The notes beneath the pieces were generated by a model. The model searched no databases, had not been told where the DNA came from, and saw nothing but the letters and a program-made list of their open reading frames with translations. This document shows positions 50,102-58,573 of a stretch of DNA of 64,000 bases, piece after piece. The stretch is taken from assembly GCF_014649855.1 (NCBI RefSeq), contig NZ_BMTV01000019.1:106323-170322 (forward strand). Direction: 5' to 3'. How positions within the stretch are numbered: position 1 is the first letter of the stretch; each line of letters begins with the position of its first letter. A program made the translations under genes and the position numbers. The stretch is from Streptomyces roseolus (lineage in GTDB: Bacteria; Actinomycetota; Actinomycetes; Streptomycetales; Streptomycetaceae).

Positions 50102-50331
50102 GGTGCTCCCACCGTATCGGGCACCCGGTGCCACCCGACGTCCCGTCCCGCGTTCCGGACACCCGCGCGGCCGAACGCCGCCCCGGAGCGGCCCGGCGGC
50201 CCTCCCCGGGGTCTTCACGCCGCCCGACTTTCGGATCGGGGACCCGGCCTGAAATAGTTCCCCAGGATGATTCGCCATCCCTAGGGCCCCCGTGTCGGGG
50301 GTGCATCGGGGGACACACAGTGGGGCATGGA

Positions 50332-52911
50332 GTGCCAGAACTCGTACTCGAACTCAACGGCAGGACCTGGACGCTGGAGCCGTCCCGGTCGTACACCCTG
50401 GGGCGCGACCCCCAGGGGGACCTGGTCATCGACGATGCCAGGGTCTCGTGGCGGCACGCCACCATCGGCTGGAACGGCCGGAGCTGGGCCATCGAGGACC
50501 ACGGCTCCACCAACGGCACCTTCGTCGCCGGACAGCGCCTCCAGCAGCTGGAGATCGGCCCCGGGACCACCGTCCACCTCGGCAACCCGACGGACGGCCC
50601 GCGCCTGAACCTGTCCGCCGCGCCCGCCGGACAGGCCGCGCCCGCCGGTCACCAGGCCCAGGTCCACCAGGCCCAGGTCCACCAGGGCGCCGACCCGGCC
50701 CGCGCCGCGGGGCCGCAGGCCGACTGGCCCGCCCACGACGCCCCGCCGCAGCAGGCCGGCTGGCAGCAGCCCGTACCGCAGCAGCAGGCACAGCCGTACG
50801 GCAACCAGGTCCCGCCGCAGGTGCCCCACCAGGGACCCGGCCCGGTGGAGCAGCCGGCCCAGAAGACCAGCGGCGCCGCGGGGGCGTCGTCGGCCTACTC
50901 CGACCGCAGCCCCACCACCTTCCACCAGCTGGCCCTCGGCCACGTGATGCGCATCGGCCGCGCCCTCGAGAACGAACTGGTCGTCTCCGACCTCCAGGTC
51001 TCGCGCCACCACGCCGAGTTCCACGCCACGCCCGACGGCCGCATGGAGATCCGCGACCTCGGCTCGCACAACGGCACCTACGTCAACGGCCAGCCGATCC
51101 CCAAGGGCGGCACCGCCCTCCTCGGCCCCCAGGACATCGTCGGCGTCGGCCACTCCACCTTCCGGATCGTCGGCGGCCAGCTGGAAGAGTTCGTCGACAC
51201 CGGCTCGGTCTCCTTCTCGGCCCGTCACCTCACCGTCACCGTCGACGGCGGCAAGCAGATCCTCAAGGACGTCTCCTTCGGCGTCCCCGAGAAGTCGCTC
51301 ATCGGCGTCATCGGCCCCTCCGGCTCCGGCAAGTCCACCCTCCTCAAGGCGCTCACCGGCTACCGGCCCGCCGACCAGGGCGACGTCCTCTACGACAACC
51401 GCAGCCTCTACAAGCAGTTCGCCGAACTGCGCCAGCGCATCGGCCTGGTCCCGCAGGACGACATCCTGCACAAGGAGCTGACCGTCCAGAAGGCGCTCCG
51501 GTACGCCGCCAAGCTCCGCTTCCCCGGCGACACCGCGACCGCCGAGCGCGAGGCCCGCATCGACGAGGTGCTGCGCGAGCTCAAGCTGGACATCCACAAG
51601 GAGAAGAAGGTCACCTCCCTCTCCGGCGGCCAGCGCAAGCGCGTCTCCGTCGCCCTGGAGCTGCTGACCAAGCCCTCGCTGATCTTCCTGGACGAGCCGA
51701 CCTCCGGCCTCGACCCGGGCATGGACCGCGACGTCATGCAGCTGCTCCGCGGCCTCGCCGACGACGGCCGCACGGTCCTCGTCGTCACCCACTCCGTCGC
51801 CGAGCTGGCCCTCTGCGACAAGCTCCTGGTGATGGCCCCCGGCGGCTCCGTGGCGTACTTCGGCCCGCCGGACGAGGCGCTGAACTTCTTCGGCTACACC
51901 TCCTGGGCCGACGTCTTCTCCGCCTTCGAGAACTACCGCGACTACGACTGGGCCGGCCGCTGGAAGGGCTCGCAGCACTACCAGCTGTACGCCGCCGACA
52001 TCGACGCCGTCGCCGCCCAGCCCGTCCACATGCCGCAGCAGGCGATGTCCCGCCCGCCGAAGCCGCAGGGCTGGGGCTCCCAGCTGTGGACCCTGATCCG
52101 CCGCTACACCTCGGTGATCGTCTCCGACAAGGGCTTCCTCGCCCTCATGGTGATCCTCCCCGCGGTCATCGGCTCGGTCTCCGTCGTCATCCCCGCCGAC
52201 TTCGGCCTCGCCCCGCCCACCCCGCCGTCCCGGTTCAACGGCGACGCCGGCATCATCATGCTGATCCTCACGGTCGGCATGTGCTTCTCCGGCGCGGCGA
52301 ACTCCGTCCGAGAACTGATCAAGGAACGGGTCATCTACGAGCGCGAGCGCGCCACCGGCCTCTCCCGCTCGGCCTACCTGATGTCCAAGGTGATCGTCCT
52401 CGGCGTCATCACGGCCTTCCAGGGCGTCATCCTCTGCGCCATCGGCTTCGCCATCCGCGACCTGCCCGCCGAGGGCCTGCTCATGCCGCCGGCCGTCGAG
52501 CTCTGCCTCACCGTCATCGCGCTCGGCCTCACCTCGATGATGGTCGGCCTGGTCATCTCCGCGCTGGTGAAGACCGCCGAGAAGACCATGCCGCTGCTCG
52601 TCATGTTCGCGATCGTCCAGGTCGTCTTCACCGGCATCCTCTTCAAGGTCTTCGGTTCGCCCGGCCTGGAGCAGTTCGCCTGGCTGATGCCGTCCCGCTG
52701 GGCCATCGCCGGCGCCGGCACGACCCTCGACCTCGCGCACCTCATGGCGCCGTGGGACCCGAAGAACCCCACCGACCTGGACCCGCTGTGGGAGCACAGC
52801 GCCGGCCAGTGGGGCTTCAACGTCGGCGTGCTGCTCGTCATGACCGTCGTCCTCGGCGTCGCCGTCGCCCGGCTGCTGCGCCGCCACGAGCCCGAGGTCA
52901 TGCGCAAGTAG
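50332..52911 (+). CDS. FHA-domain ABC transporter (ATPase-permease, ABCG-like)
   Basis: A single polypeptide of 859 residues combining four parts. FHA domain 1 (about 1-90: GRDPQGDLVIDDARVSWRHATI, DHGSTNGTFV). A Gln/Pro-rich linker (about 95-190) with short HQAQV repeats. FHA domain 2 (about 200-290: RIGRALENELVVSDLQVSRHHAEF, DLGSHNGTYVNG). An ATPase (about 300-520) with Walker A GPSGSGKST, signature LSGGQRKRV and Walker B LIFLDEPTSGLDP. A C-terminal permease of about six helices (about 590-850). FHA domains bind phospho-Thr proteins, so control by a Ser/Thr kinase is likely. GTG 50332 fits the family; GTG 50320 with GGGGGA 7 bases upstream is an alternative. Confidence 0.92.
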   Translation: MPELVLELNGRTWTLEPSRSYTLGRDPQGDLVIDDARVSWRHATIGWNGRSWAIEDHGSTNGTFVAGQRLQQLEIGPGTTVHLGNPTDGPRLNLSAAPAGQAAPAGHQAQVHQAQVHQGADPARAAGPQADWPAHDAPPQQAGWQQPVPQQQAQPYGNQVPPQVPHQGPGPVEQPAQKTSGAAGASSAYSDRSPTTFHQLALGHVMRIGRALENELVVSDLQVSRHHAEFHATPDGRMEIRDLGSHNGTYVNGQPIPKGGTALLGPQDIVGVGHSTFRIVGGQLEEFVDTGSVSFSARHLTVTVDGGKQILKDVSFGVPEKSLIGVIGPSGSGKSTLLKALTGYRPADQGDVLYDNRSLYKQFAELRQRIGLVPQDDILHKELTVQKALRYAAKLRFPGDTATAEREARIDEVLRELKLDIHKEKKVTSLSGGQRKRVSVALELLTKPSLIFLDEPTSGLDPGMDRDVMQLLRGLADDGRTVLVVTHSVAELALCDKLLVMAPGGSVAYFGPPDEALNFFGYTSWADVFSAFENYRDYDWAGRWKGSQHYQLYAADIDAVAAQPVHMPQQAMSRPPKPQGWGSQLWTLIRRYTSVIVSDKGFLALMVILPAVIGSVSVVIPADFGLAPPTPPSRFNGDAGIIMLILTVGMCFSGAANSVRELIKERVIYERERATGLSRSAYLMSKVIVLGVITAFQGVILCAIGFAIRDLPAEGLLMPPAVELCLTVIALGLTSMMVGLVISALVKTAEKTMPLLVMFAIVQVVFTGILFKVFGSPGLEQFAWLMPSRWAIAGAGTTLDLAHLMAPWDPKNPTDLDPLWEHSAGQWGFNVGVLLVMTVVLGVAVARLLRRHEPEVMRK

Positions 52912-52923
52912 CGGCCCCGGAGC

Positions 52924-52975
52924 ACCACGCCAGGAGGGCGGCACCCCGCACGGGGTGCCGCCCTCCTGGCGTGGT
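52924..52975. terminator. Bidirectional hairpin terminator with a 24-bp perfect stem
   Basis: Arms 52924-52947 and 52952-52975 are perfect reverse complements with a GCAC loop, between convergent genes. Confidence 0.88.
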
Positions 52976-52978
52976 CGG

Positions 52979-53014
52979 GACGACTCAGTACGCGCTGACG
53001 ACTCAGTACGCGCT
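52979..53014. repeat. 18-bp perfect tandem duplication at the transglycosylase stop
   Basis: GACGACTCAGTACGCGCT occurs twice in direct succession (52979-52996, 52997-53014). The right-hand copy holds the last codons and stop of the transglycosylase; the left copy is a non-translated duplicate. Confidence 0.9.
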
Positions 53015-53785
53015 GTTGACGTTGTCGATCGAGCCGTAGCGGTCGGCCGCGTAGTTGGCGGCGGCGACGAGGTTGGCGACCGGGTCGTACTGGTCGAACT
53101 TGGTGCCCTTCACGTGGTACGCCTTGAAGGTCGGGTAGATCACCTGGAGCAGGCCCTTGGACGGGACGCCGTTGCGGGCGTTGATGTCCCAGTTGTTGAT
53201 CGCGTACGGGTTGCCGCTGGACTCGCGCATGATGTTCTTGTGCAGGCCGTGGTACGTGCCCGGGATGTTGTGCTTGTCCATGATGTACAGCGCCTCGCGG
53301 ATCCAGCCGTCGAGGTTGTTCGCGAAGACCGGCGTCCGGGTGACGGAGCGGCTCGCGGCCGTCTTCGTCGCGGCGCGCTTCTTGGCGGCGGCCTTGGCCT
53401 TCGCGGCGGCCTTCGCCTCGGCGGCCCGCTTCTTCGCGGCGGCGTCGGCCTTCGCCTTCGCGGCGGCCTTGGCCTTGGCGGCCTTCGCCTTGGCGGCGGC
53501 AGCGGCCTTGGCCTTGGCGGCGGCCTCCTGCTTGGCCTTCAGGCCGATGGTGGACTGCTGGTCGGTGACGCTCGCGGCCAGCGCCTTCGCCTGGGGGCTG
53601 CCGGCGTCGTACGACCAGGCGACCTTCTGGCTGGTGTGCAGTGCCTGCGGCTCGGTCTCCGTGGAGCCGTTGCCCGGCACGAGGGACAGGGTGAGCGCGG
53701 CAGCGCCCAGAGCGGCGACGCCGGCGATCGTGGCCTTGTGGGTCTTCTTCAGACCACGACTGTGGCCAGGGGTGTTCTGAGACAT
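53003..53785 (-). CDS. Exported lytic transglycosylase-like protein (SLT domain)
   Basis: A 260-residue peptidoglycan-cleaving enzyme candidate. A signal or anchor helix (KATIAGVAALGAAALTLSLVPG, about residues 18-40) is followed by a Lys/Ala-rich coiled-coil of about 65 residues with 'AAAKAK' repeats (about 85-145). The C-terminal SLT-like domain shows MRESSGNPYAINNWD (Glu as catalytic acid), GVPSKGLLQVIYPTFKAY and ANYAADRYGS. The Lys/Ala region may bind wall polymers. ATG 53785 is the start. A sigma-70-like promoter is present 78-106 bp upstream. Confidence 0.9.
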   Translation of the reverse strand: MSQNTPGHSRGLKKTHKATIAGVAALGAAALTLSLVPGNGSTETEPQALHTSQKVAWSYDAGSPQAKALAASVTDQQSTIGLKAKQEAAAKAKAAAAAKAKAAKAKAAAKAKADAAAKKRAAEAKAAAKAKAAAKKRAATKTAASRSVTRTPVFANNLDGWIREALYIMDKHNIPGTYHGLHKNIMRESSGNPYAINNWDINARNGVPSKGLLQVIYPTFKAYHVKGTKFDQYDPVANLVAAANYAADRYGSIDNVNSAY

Positions 53786-54387
53786 GCAGGACTACCTCTT
53801 CGAATCGCTGGGGGTCGCTGGGCCGGGGCGGCGCTGCGCCTGCTCGGCGGCGACGGGGGCAATTCTTAGCGGCAGCAAAATCGCGTGGCAAAGGTGTGAC
53901 GTACGATCCCGGGTAGTGGATCAGGGGCCGGTGTACGCGCCCGAGAAACGGCTTCGAGCCCGATTCGCCCCGCCCTGTACGGGCCCCGAATCCTCCACTA
54001 GGCAGCTTCGTAAGTGACCTGGGTCCTATGCGCGGGCTCACACGGGGCCCTGGGCAGCCTCACTCGAAGTTGCGTGAGCAATGCACACGGTAACCCTCCT
54101 CCGCCCTGCGGAGGAGAGCCAGCGCCGCCGGCTCCCGCCCAGTGAGTGCGGACTCCGCCCCGGCCCGCCCCCGCCACGCGTACGCGCGTGCGCGGACCCT
54201 CTTTCGCCGGTCAGGCCCCTCGTGCGCGCGGCCCCTCCTTCGTCGGCCCCGCGCCCCGTGCGCGCGGACGCCCCCTCGTCGGCCCCGGCCCTCGTCCGCC
54301 CGGGCCCTTCGACCTAGGTCCCGCGACCCGCGCCCCGCCGTCCCCGGCCCCATACGGGCCGCCGCGCCCCGCCGGTACCGTGAGGCC
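53786..54387. other. 602-bp divergent intergenic region with hairpins and GC-rich repeats
   Basis: The left part holds the transglycosylase promoter. Near 53961-53991 a GATTCG/CGAATC hairpin and at 54096-54116 a CTCCTCCGC/GCGGAGGAG hairpin are present. From about 54190 to 54320 imperfect ~35-bp units rich in GTGCGCGCGG and CGTCGGCCCC recur. No credible gene seen; open frames across it are compositional. Confidence 0.6.
53863..53891 (-). promoter_or_regulatory. Promoter of the transglycosylase gene
   Basis: On the minus strand TTGCCA (53886-53891) and TAAGAA (53863-53868) are 17 bases apart, giving a leader of about 70 bases. Good sigma-70 (HrdB-type) spacing. Confidence 0.65.
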
Positions 54388-55536
54388 ATGAGTCACCGAA
54401 CCGGCTCCGGCCTCGCCGCCGTGAGCACCGCGCTCCTGGCGATGAGCCGGCAGATGGAGGTCCGCGACGTCCTCAAGACGATCGTGGCCTCCGCCCGCGA
54501 GCTGCTCGACGCCGAGTACGCGGCCCTGGGCGTCCCCGACGACCACGGGGGCTTCGCCCAGTTCGTCGTCGACGGCGTCAGCGACGCCCAGTGGAAGGCC
54601 ATCGGCCCGCTGCCCCGCCAGCACGGCGTCCTGGCGGCGATGCTCCACAAGGCCGAGCCCGAGCGGCTCGCCGACGTCCGCGAGGACCCCCGCTTCGGCG
54701 GCTGGCCCGACGCCCACCCCGAGCTCTCCGACTTCCTCGGCCTCCCGGTCCGCGACGGCGACGAGACCCTGGGCGCCCTCTTCCTCGCCAACAAGCGCTG
54801 CGCCCGGCCCGAGGGCGGCGGCTGCGGCTTCACCGCCGAGGACGAGGAGCTGCTCGGCATCCTCGCCCAGCACGCCGCCATCGCCCTCACCAACGCCCGG
54901 CTGTACGAGCGCAGCCGCGAGCTGACCATCGCCGAGGAGCGCTCCCGCCTCGCCCACGAGCTGCACGACGCCGTCAGCCAGAAGCTCTTCTCCCTCCGGC
55001 TCACCGCCCAGGCCGCCGCCGCCCTCGTCGACCGCGACCCGGCCCGCGCCAAGGGAGAGCTCCAGCAGGTCGCCGCGCTCGCCGCCGAGGCCGCCGACGA
55101 ACTGCGCGCCGCCGTCGTCGAGCTCCGCCCCGCCGCCCTCGACGAGGACGGCCTCGTCCACACCCTGCGCACCCAGATCCAGGTCCTCGACCGCGCCCAC
55201 TCCGCCGCGGTCGTCTTCGACAGCCCCGGCATCCGCGCCCTGCCCGCCGCCCAGGAGGAAGCCGTCCTCAGGGTCGCCCAGGAGGCCCTGCACAACGCCC
55301 TGCGGCACGCGGAGGCCGCCCGGGTCGCCGTCACCCTGGCCCGGCACGGCCAGGGCGCCCGGCTCACCGTCGCCGACGACGGCCGCGGCTTCGACCCCGC
55401 GACCGTCCGCAGCGCCGGACGCCACCTCGGCCTGGTGTCCATGCGCGACCGCGCCGCCGGAGTCGGCGGCGCCCTCACCGTGACCTCCGCCCCCGGCGAG
55501 GGCACCACGATCGAGATGGAGGTCCCCGGTGGCTGA
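54388..55536 (+). CDS. GAF-domain sensor histidine kinase (NarL/DesK-type)
   Basis: A 382-residue cytoplasmic kinase. A GAF domain (about residues 22-165: VRDVLKTIVASARELLDAEYAALGVPDDHGGF to TAEDEELLGILAQHAAIALTNARLYERS) precedes a HisKA_3 dimerisation helix with the phospho-acceptor His in RLAHELHDAVSQKLFSLRL (about 190) and a HATPase_c domain (NALRHAEAARVAVTLA, VADDGRGFDP, GLVSMRDRAAGVGG). No transmembrane helix, so the GAF domain senses an intracellular signal. It overlaps the response regulator gene by 8 bp. Confidence 0.94.
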   Translation: MSHRTGSGLAAVSTALLAMSRQMEVRDVLKTIVASARELLDAEYAALGVPDDHGGFAQFVVDGVSDAQWKAIGPLPRQHGVLAAMLHKAEPERLADVREDPRFGGWPDAHPELSDFLGLPVRDGDETLGALFLANKRCARPEGGGCGFTAEDEELLGILAQHAAIALTNARLYERSRELTIAEERSRLAHELHDAVSQKLFSLRLTAQAAAALVDRDPARAKGELQQVAALAAEAADELRAAVVELRPAALDEDGLVHTLRTQIQVLDRAHSAAVVFDSPGIRALPAAQEEAVLRVAQEALHNALRHAEAARVAVTLARHGQGARLTVADDGRGFDPATVRSAGRHLGLVSMRDRAAGVGGALTVTSAPGEGTTIEMEVPGG

Positions 55537-56173
55537 CAAGCCCATCCGCGTGCTCCTGGTCGACGACCACCAGGTCGTCCGCCGCGGCCTGCGCACCTTC
55601 CTGGAGGTCCAGGACGACATAGAGGTCGTCGGCGAGGCCGCCGACGGCGCCGAGGGCGTCGCCCGCGCGGAGGAGCTCCGCCCCGACGTCGTCCTCATGG
55701 ACATCAAGATGCCGGGCACCGACGGCATCGAGGCCCTCAAGCGGCTCCGCGCCCTGGACAACCCGGCCAGGGTCCTCATCGTGACCAGCTTCACCGAGCA
55801 GCGCACGGTCGTCCCCGCCCTGCGCGCGGGCGCCTCGGGATACGTCTACAAGGACATCGACCCCGACGCCCTCGCCGGCGCGATCCGCTCCGTCCACGCC
55901 GGCCACGTCCTGCTCCAGCCCGAGGTGGCGGGCGCGCTCCTCGCCCAGGACGACCCCCAGGGCGGCACGGGGAGGGGAACCACCCTCACGGAGCGCGAGC
56001 GCGAGGTCCTGGGCCTGATCGCAGACGGCCGCTCCAACCGGGAGATCGCCAAGGCCCTGGTCCTCTCCGAGAAGACGGTGAAGACCCACGTATCGAACAT
56101 CCTCATGAAGCTCGACCTGGCGGACCGCACCCAGGCGGCGCTCTGGGCGGTCCGCCACGGGCTCACCACCTGA
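55529..56173 (+). CDS. NarL/FixJ-family response regulator
   Basis: A 214-residue regulator paired with the GAF kinase. The receiver domain has the acidic pair in LLVDDHQVV, phospho-acceptor Asp in DVVLMDIKMPGTDG (about residue 55), and conserved Lys in GYVYKDIDPD. The LuxR-type DNA-binding domain is TLTEREREVLGLIADGRSNREIAKALVLSEKTVKTHVSNILMKL. GTG 55529 overlaps the kinase stop, implying coupled, roughly equal expression. Target genes cannot be read from the sequence; the chaplin gene chpE follows. Confidence 0.95.
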   Translation: MADKPIRVLLVDDHQVVRRGLRTFLEVQDDIEVVGEAADGAEGVARAEELRPDVVLMDIKMPGTDGIEALKRLRALDNPARVLIVTSFTEQRTVVPALRAGASGYVYKDIDPDALAGAIRSVHAGHVLLQPEVAGALLAQDDPQGGTGRGTTLTEREREVLGLIADGRSNREIAKALVLSEKTVKTHVSNILMKLDLADRTQAALWAVRHGLTT

Positions 56174-56327
56174 AACGCCCCGTTCACGCGCCGGGGCGCA
56201 CGCCCGTTCACTTAGTCATACGGTCGGGTGCACATCCCCCATTCGGCGCAACCACGGGAGCCGGCCGGCGTTCTCCAGGGCGTGCTGCGGCGGACCGGCC
56301 GCAGCGATGACCAGGAGGAAGTACCAA

Positions 56328-56570
56328 GTGAAGAACCTCAAGAAGGCCGCTGCCCTCACCATGGTCGCCGGTGGCATCGTCGCCGCCGGTGCCGGCGTGG
56401 CCTCCGCCCACGGCGCCGACGCCCACGGCCAGGCCCTCAACTCCCCGGGCGTCGCCTCCGGCAACCTGGTGCAGGTCCCCGTCCACGTCCCCGTGAACGT
56501 CTCCGGCAACACGGTCAACGTGATCGGCCTCCTCAACCCCGCCTTCGGCAACCACGCCCTCAACGGCTGA
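56328..56570 (+). CDS. chpE: Short chaplin (ChpE-like)
   Basis: An 80-residue secreted chaplin. A signal peptide (residues 1-27, ending GVASA) leads to a single chaplin domain starting LNSPGVASGNLVQVPVHVPVNVSGNTVNVIGLLNPAFGNHA. Chaplins assemble amphipathic amyloid fibres on aerial hyphae and spores. As in ChpE, the mature domain has no Cys, unlike most chaplins, so no disulfide is possible. GTG 56328 has AGGAGG 8 bases upstream. Position just after the response regulator is as in S. coelicolor SCO1800-SCO1801. Confidence 0.92.
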   Translation: MKNLKKAAALTMVAGGIVAAGAGVASAHGADAHGQALNSPGVASGNLVQVPVHVPVNVSGNTVNVIGLLNPAFGNHALNG

Positions 56571-56759
56571 GCGCCCCCCCCGCACCACCGGCCCCCGGGA
56601 TCCTCCCCCCGGGGGCCGCAGCCGTCGTGGGCATACGTTCCGCCCGGGAGTTCCCCCGGACGAAGCCCTCGGGGGAGGAACGGACGGGCACGACGTCCCG
56701 GGGGCGGCGCCCCTCCCGGAAGCCCGCGCCCCCTGGACCCGCACCATCGGGCGCGCCGT

Positions 56760-57545
56760 TCAGGTGCCCCGCTCCCGCTCCTCGACCCAGGAGTTGTACG
56801 CGGCGACCCGCGCCCGCCGGGCCACCCGCTCCACCGGCGCCAGCGCGGCGCCCCGCGCCGCCATCTCGGACGCGCTGACCGCACCGCCGTGCCCGTTCCC
56901 GTACGCGAGGTCGACCAGCAGGCCGATCCGCCGGGCCAGCTCCAGGACCCGTACCGCCCGGGCCGGGTATCCCGGCGCGAGGACCTCACGGCTCGTCTCC
57001 GTCCGCGCCCGGTACGCCTCCCGCGCCGCCTCCGCCGCGGACCCCGACGCCGCCACGTCGAGCCGCGTCAGCGCCGCCGTCGCGTCCCGCAGCGCCTCCG
57101 CCAGCTCCCGCTCCGCCTCGCCCAGCGAGGGCACGTCGGCCGGCGGCGCCTCCCGCACCGGCATGCAGTGCCACACCACCTCCACGTGCACGTCCCCGCG
57201 CGGCCCCGCCTTTACGACCTCGGGCACCAGCCCGTACGGCGCCCCGTACCCCACCACCGCCTCCTCCGCCTCCAACGCGCGCGCGTTGAAGTCCGGCGGC
57301 CCGCTCAGCCCCAGCGGATGCCCCGGCGCGGGCAGCGCGACCCGCCACCCGGTCACCCCGAGCCGCCGCAGCCGGCCGAGCGCCAGCGTCAGCCCCACGG
57401 GAGCCGCCTCGCCCGGTACCCCCGCCACGCGGTGCACCGCGTCCTCCCCGACGATCGCCAGCGCCGCGTCGTCCGGCGACACCGCCCCGGCGAGGAGGGC
57501 ATTGCCCCAGGCGGCCAGACGTCCTGAACGTGGTTCCGAAAGCAT
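56760..57545 (-). CDS. Uncharacterised protein, Streptomyces-conserved
   Basis: A 261-residue protein with no family recognised. It begins SEPRSGRLAAWGNALLAGAVSPDDAALAIVGEDAVHRV, then has GRLRRLGVTGWRVALPAPGHPLGLSGPPDFNARALEAEEAVV, and a C-terminal Ala/Glu/Arg-rich helical part with SEMAARGAALAPVERVARRARVAAYNSWVEERERGT. No signal peptide or membrane helix. No catalytic motif was seen. It is divergent from the ABC ATPase gene with about 140 bp between the likely starts. Confidence 0.75.
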   Translation of the reverse strand: MLSEPRSGRLAAWGNALLAGAVSPDDAALAIVGEDAVHRVAGVPGEAAPVGLTLALGRLRRLGVTGWRVALPAPGHPLGLSGPPDFNARALEAEEAVVGYGAPYGLVPEVVKAGPRGDVHVEVVWHCMPVREAPPADVPSLGEAERELAEALRDATAALTRLDVAASGSAAEAAREAYRARTETSREVLAPGYPARAVRVLELARRIGLLVDLAYGNGHGGAVSASEMAARGAALAPVERVARRARVAAYNSWVEERERGT

Positions 57546-57689
57546 CCCCCCAGAGTAGGGACCCGAACGACGCCCTAGGGACCGGCCCGTCCCGCCGATG
57601 ACGTAGGTTTTCCCGTGGACGCCGCGCCCGCGGCCCAAGGCGACGACACGAGCCGACACGACTCGACGGCAAGGGGAGACAACGCGCTC

Positions 57690-58481
57690 ATGAGCGATGT
57701 ACTGGAGCTGGTGGACGTATCCGTGGTCCGCGACGGACGCGCTCTGGTGGACGAGGTCTCCTGGTCGGTCAAGGAAGGGGAGCGCTGGGTCATCCTCGGC
57801 CCGAACGGCGCCGGCAAGACCACCCTCCTCAACCTCGCCTCCAGCTACCTCTACCCCACCGCCGGAAGCGCCACCATCCTCGGCGAGCGCCTCGGCGCCG
57901 TCGACGTCTTCGAGCTGCGCCCCCGCATCGGCATGGCCGGCATCGCCATGGCGGAGAAGCTCCCCAAGCGCCAGACCGTCCTCCAGACCGTCCTCACCGC
58001 CGCGTACGGCATGACCGCCACCTGGCACGAGGACTACGACCCGGTCGACGAGGCCCGCGCCCGCGCCTTCCTCGACCGCCTCGGCATGAACGACTACCTG
58101 GACCGCCGCTTCGGCACCCTCTCCGAGGGCGAGCGCAAGCGCACCCTGATCGCCCGCGCGATGATGACCGACCCCGAGCTCCTCCTCCTCGACGAGCCCG
58201 CCGCCGGCCTCGACCTCGGCGGCCGCGAGGACCTCGTCCGCCGTCTCGGCCGCCTGGCCCGGGACCCGTACGCCCCCTCCATGATCATGGTCACCCACCA
58301 CGTCGAGGAGATCGCGCCCGGCTTCACCCACGTCCTGATGATCCGACAGGGCAAGGTGCTCGCCGCCGGCCCCATGGAGACCGAGCTCAACTCCCGCAAC
58401 CTCTCCCACTGCTTCGGCCTCCCGCTCGTCGTCGAGCGCGTCGGCGACCGCTGGACCGCCCAGGGCCTGCCCCTCAAGTAG
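57690..58481 (+). CDS. ABC transporter ATP-binding protein
   Basis: A 263-residue stand-alone ATPase. Walker A GPNGAGKTT at residue ~38, signature LSEGERKRTLIARAMM (a Ser-Glu variant of LSGGQ), Walker B LLLLDEPAAGLD, and switch His in MVTHHVEEI. The PLPKRQTVLQTVLTAAYGM segment resembles the iron-siderophore/lipoprotein type (ModF/YhbG-like) group. No permease gene is adjacent; the next gene is NfeD, so the partner is unclear. ATG 57690 fits the domain start; longer in-frame GTG starts (57615) exist. Confidence 0.88.
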   Translation: MSDVLELVDVSVVRDGRALVDEVSWSVKEGERWVILGPNGAGKTTLLNLASSYLYPTAGSATILGERLGAVDVFELRPRIGMAGIAMAEKLPKRQTVLQTVLTAAYGMTATWHEDYDPVDEARARAFLDRLGMNDYLDRRFGTLSEGERKRTLIARAMMTDPELLLLDEPAAGLDLGGREDLVRRLGRLARDPYAPSMIMVTHHVEEIAPGFTHVLMIRQGKVLAAGPMETELNSRNLSHCFGLPLVVERVGDRWTAQGLPLK

Positions 58482-58573
58482 CCCCGCCCGACAGGCCCCT
58501 GGACCGCCGTGACCCGCACAGCCACGGCACCGCACCCTGTCCCACGAGGCCCCACCCGCCCTACCATGACCGT

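Noticed and set aside
50281..52944. An 887-codon open frame opposite the FHA-ABC transporter gene
   Set aside because: Composition is Gly/Asp/Glu/Val-rich with no recognisable domain, and the opposite strand encodes a textbook transporter.
53800..54060. Possible ydaO-type (cyclic di-AMP) riboswitch before the transglycosylase gene
   Set aside because: A GGGGCGAATCGGG segment fits, and such riboswitches do precede cell-wall hydrolases in Streptomyces, but the conserved CCGAA...CGTCAGCT...ACC part is missing and the predicted promoter lies downstream of it.
54142..54387. N-terminal extension of the GAF kinase from an upstream start
   Set aside because: The added 82 residues are Pro/Arg low-complexity from a GC-rich repeat tract; the GAF domain begins soon after ATG 54388.
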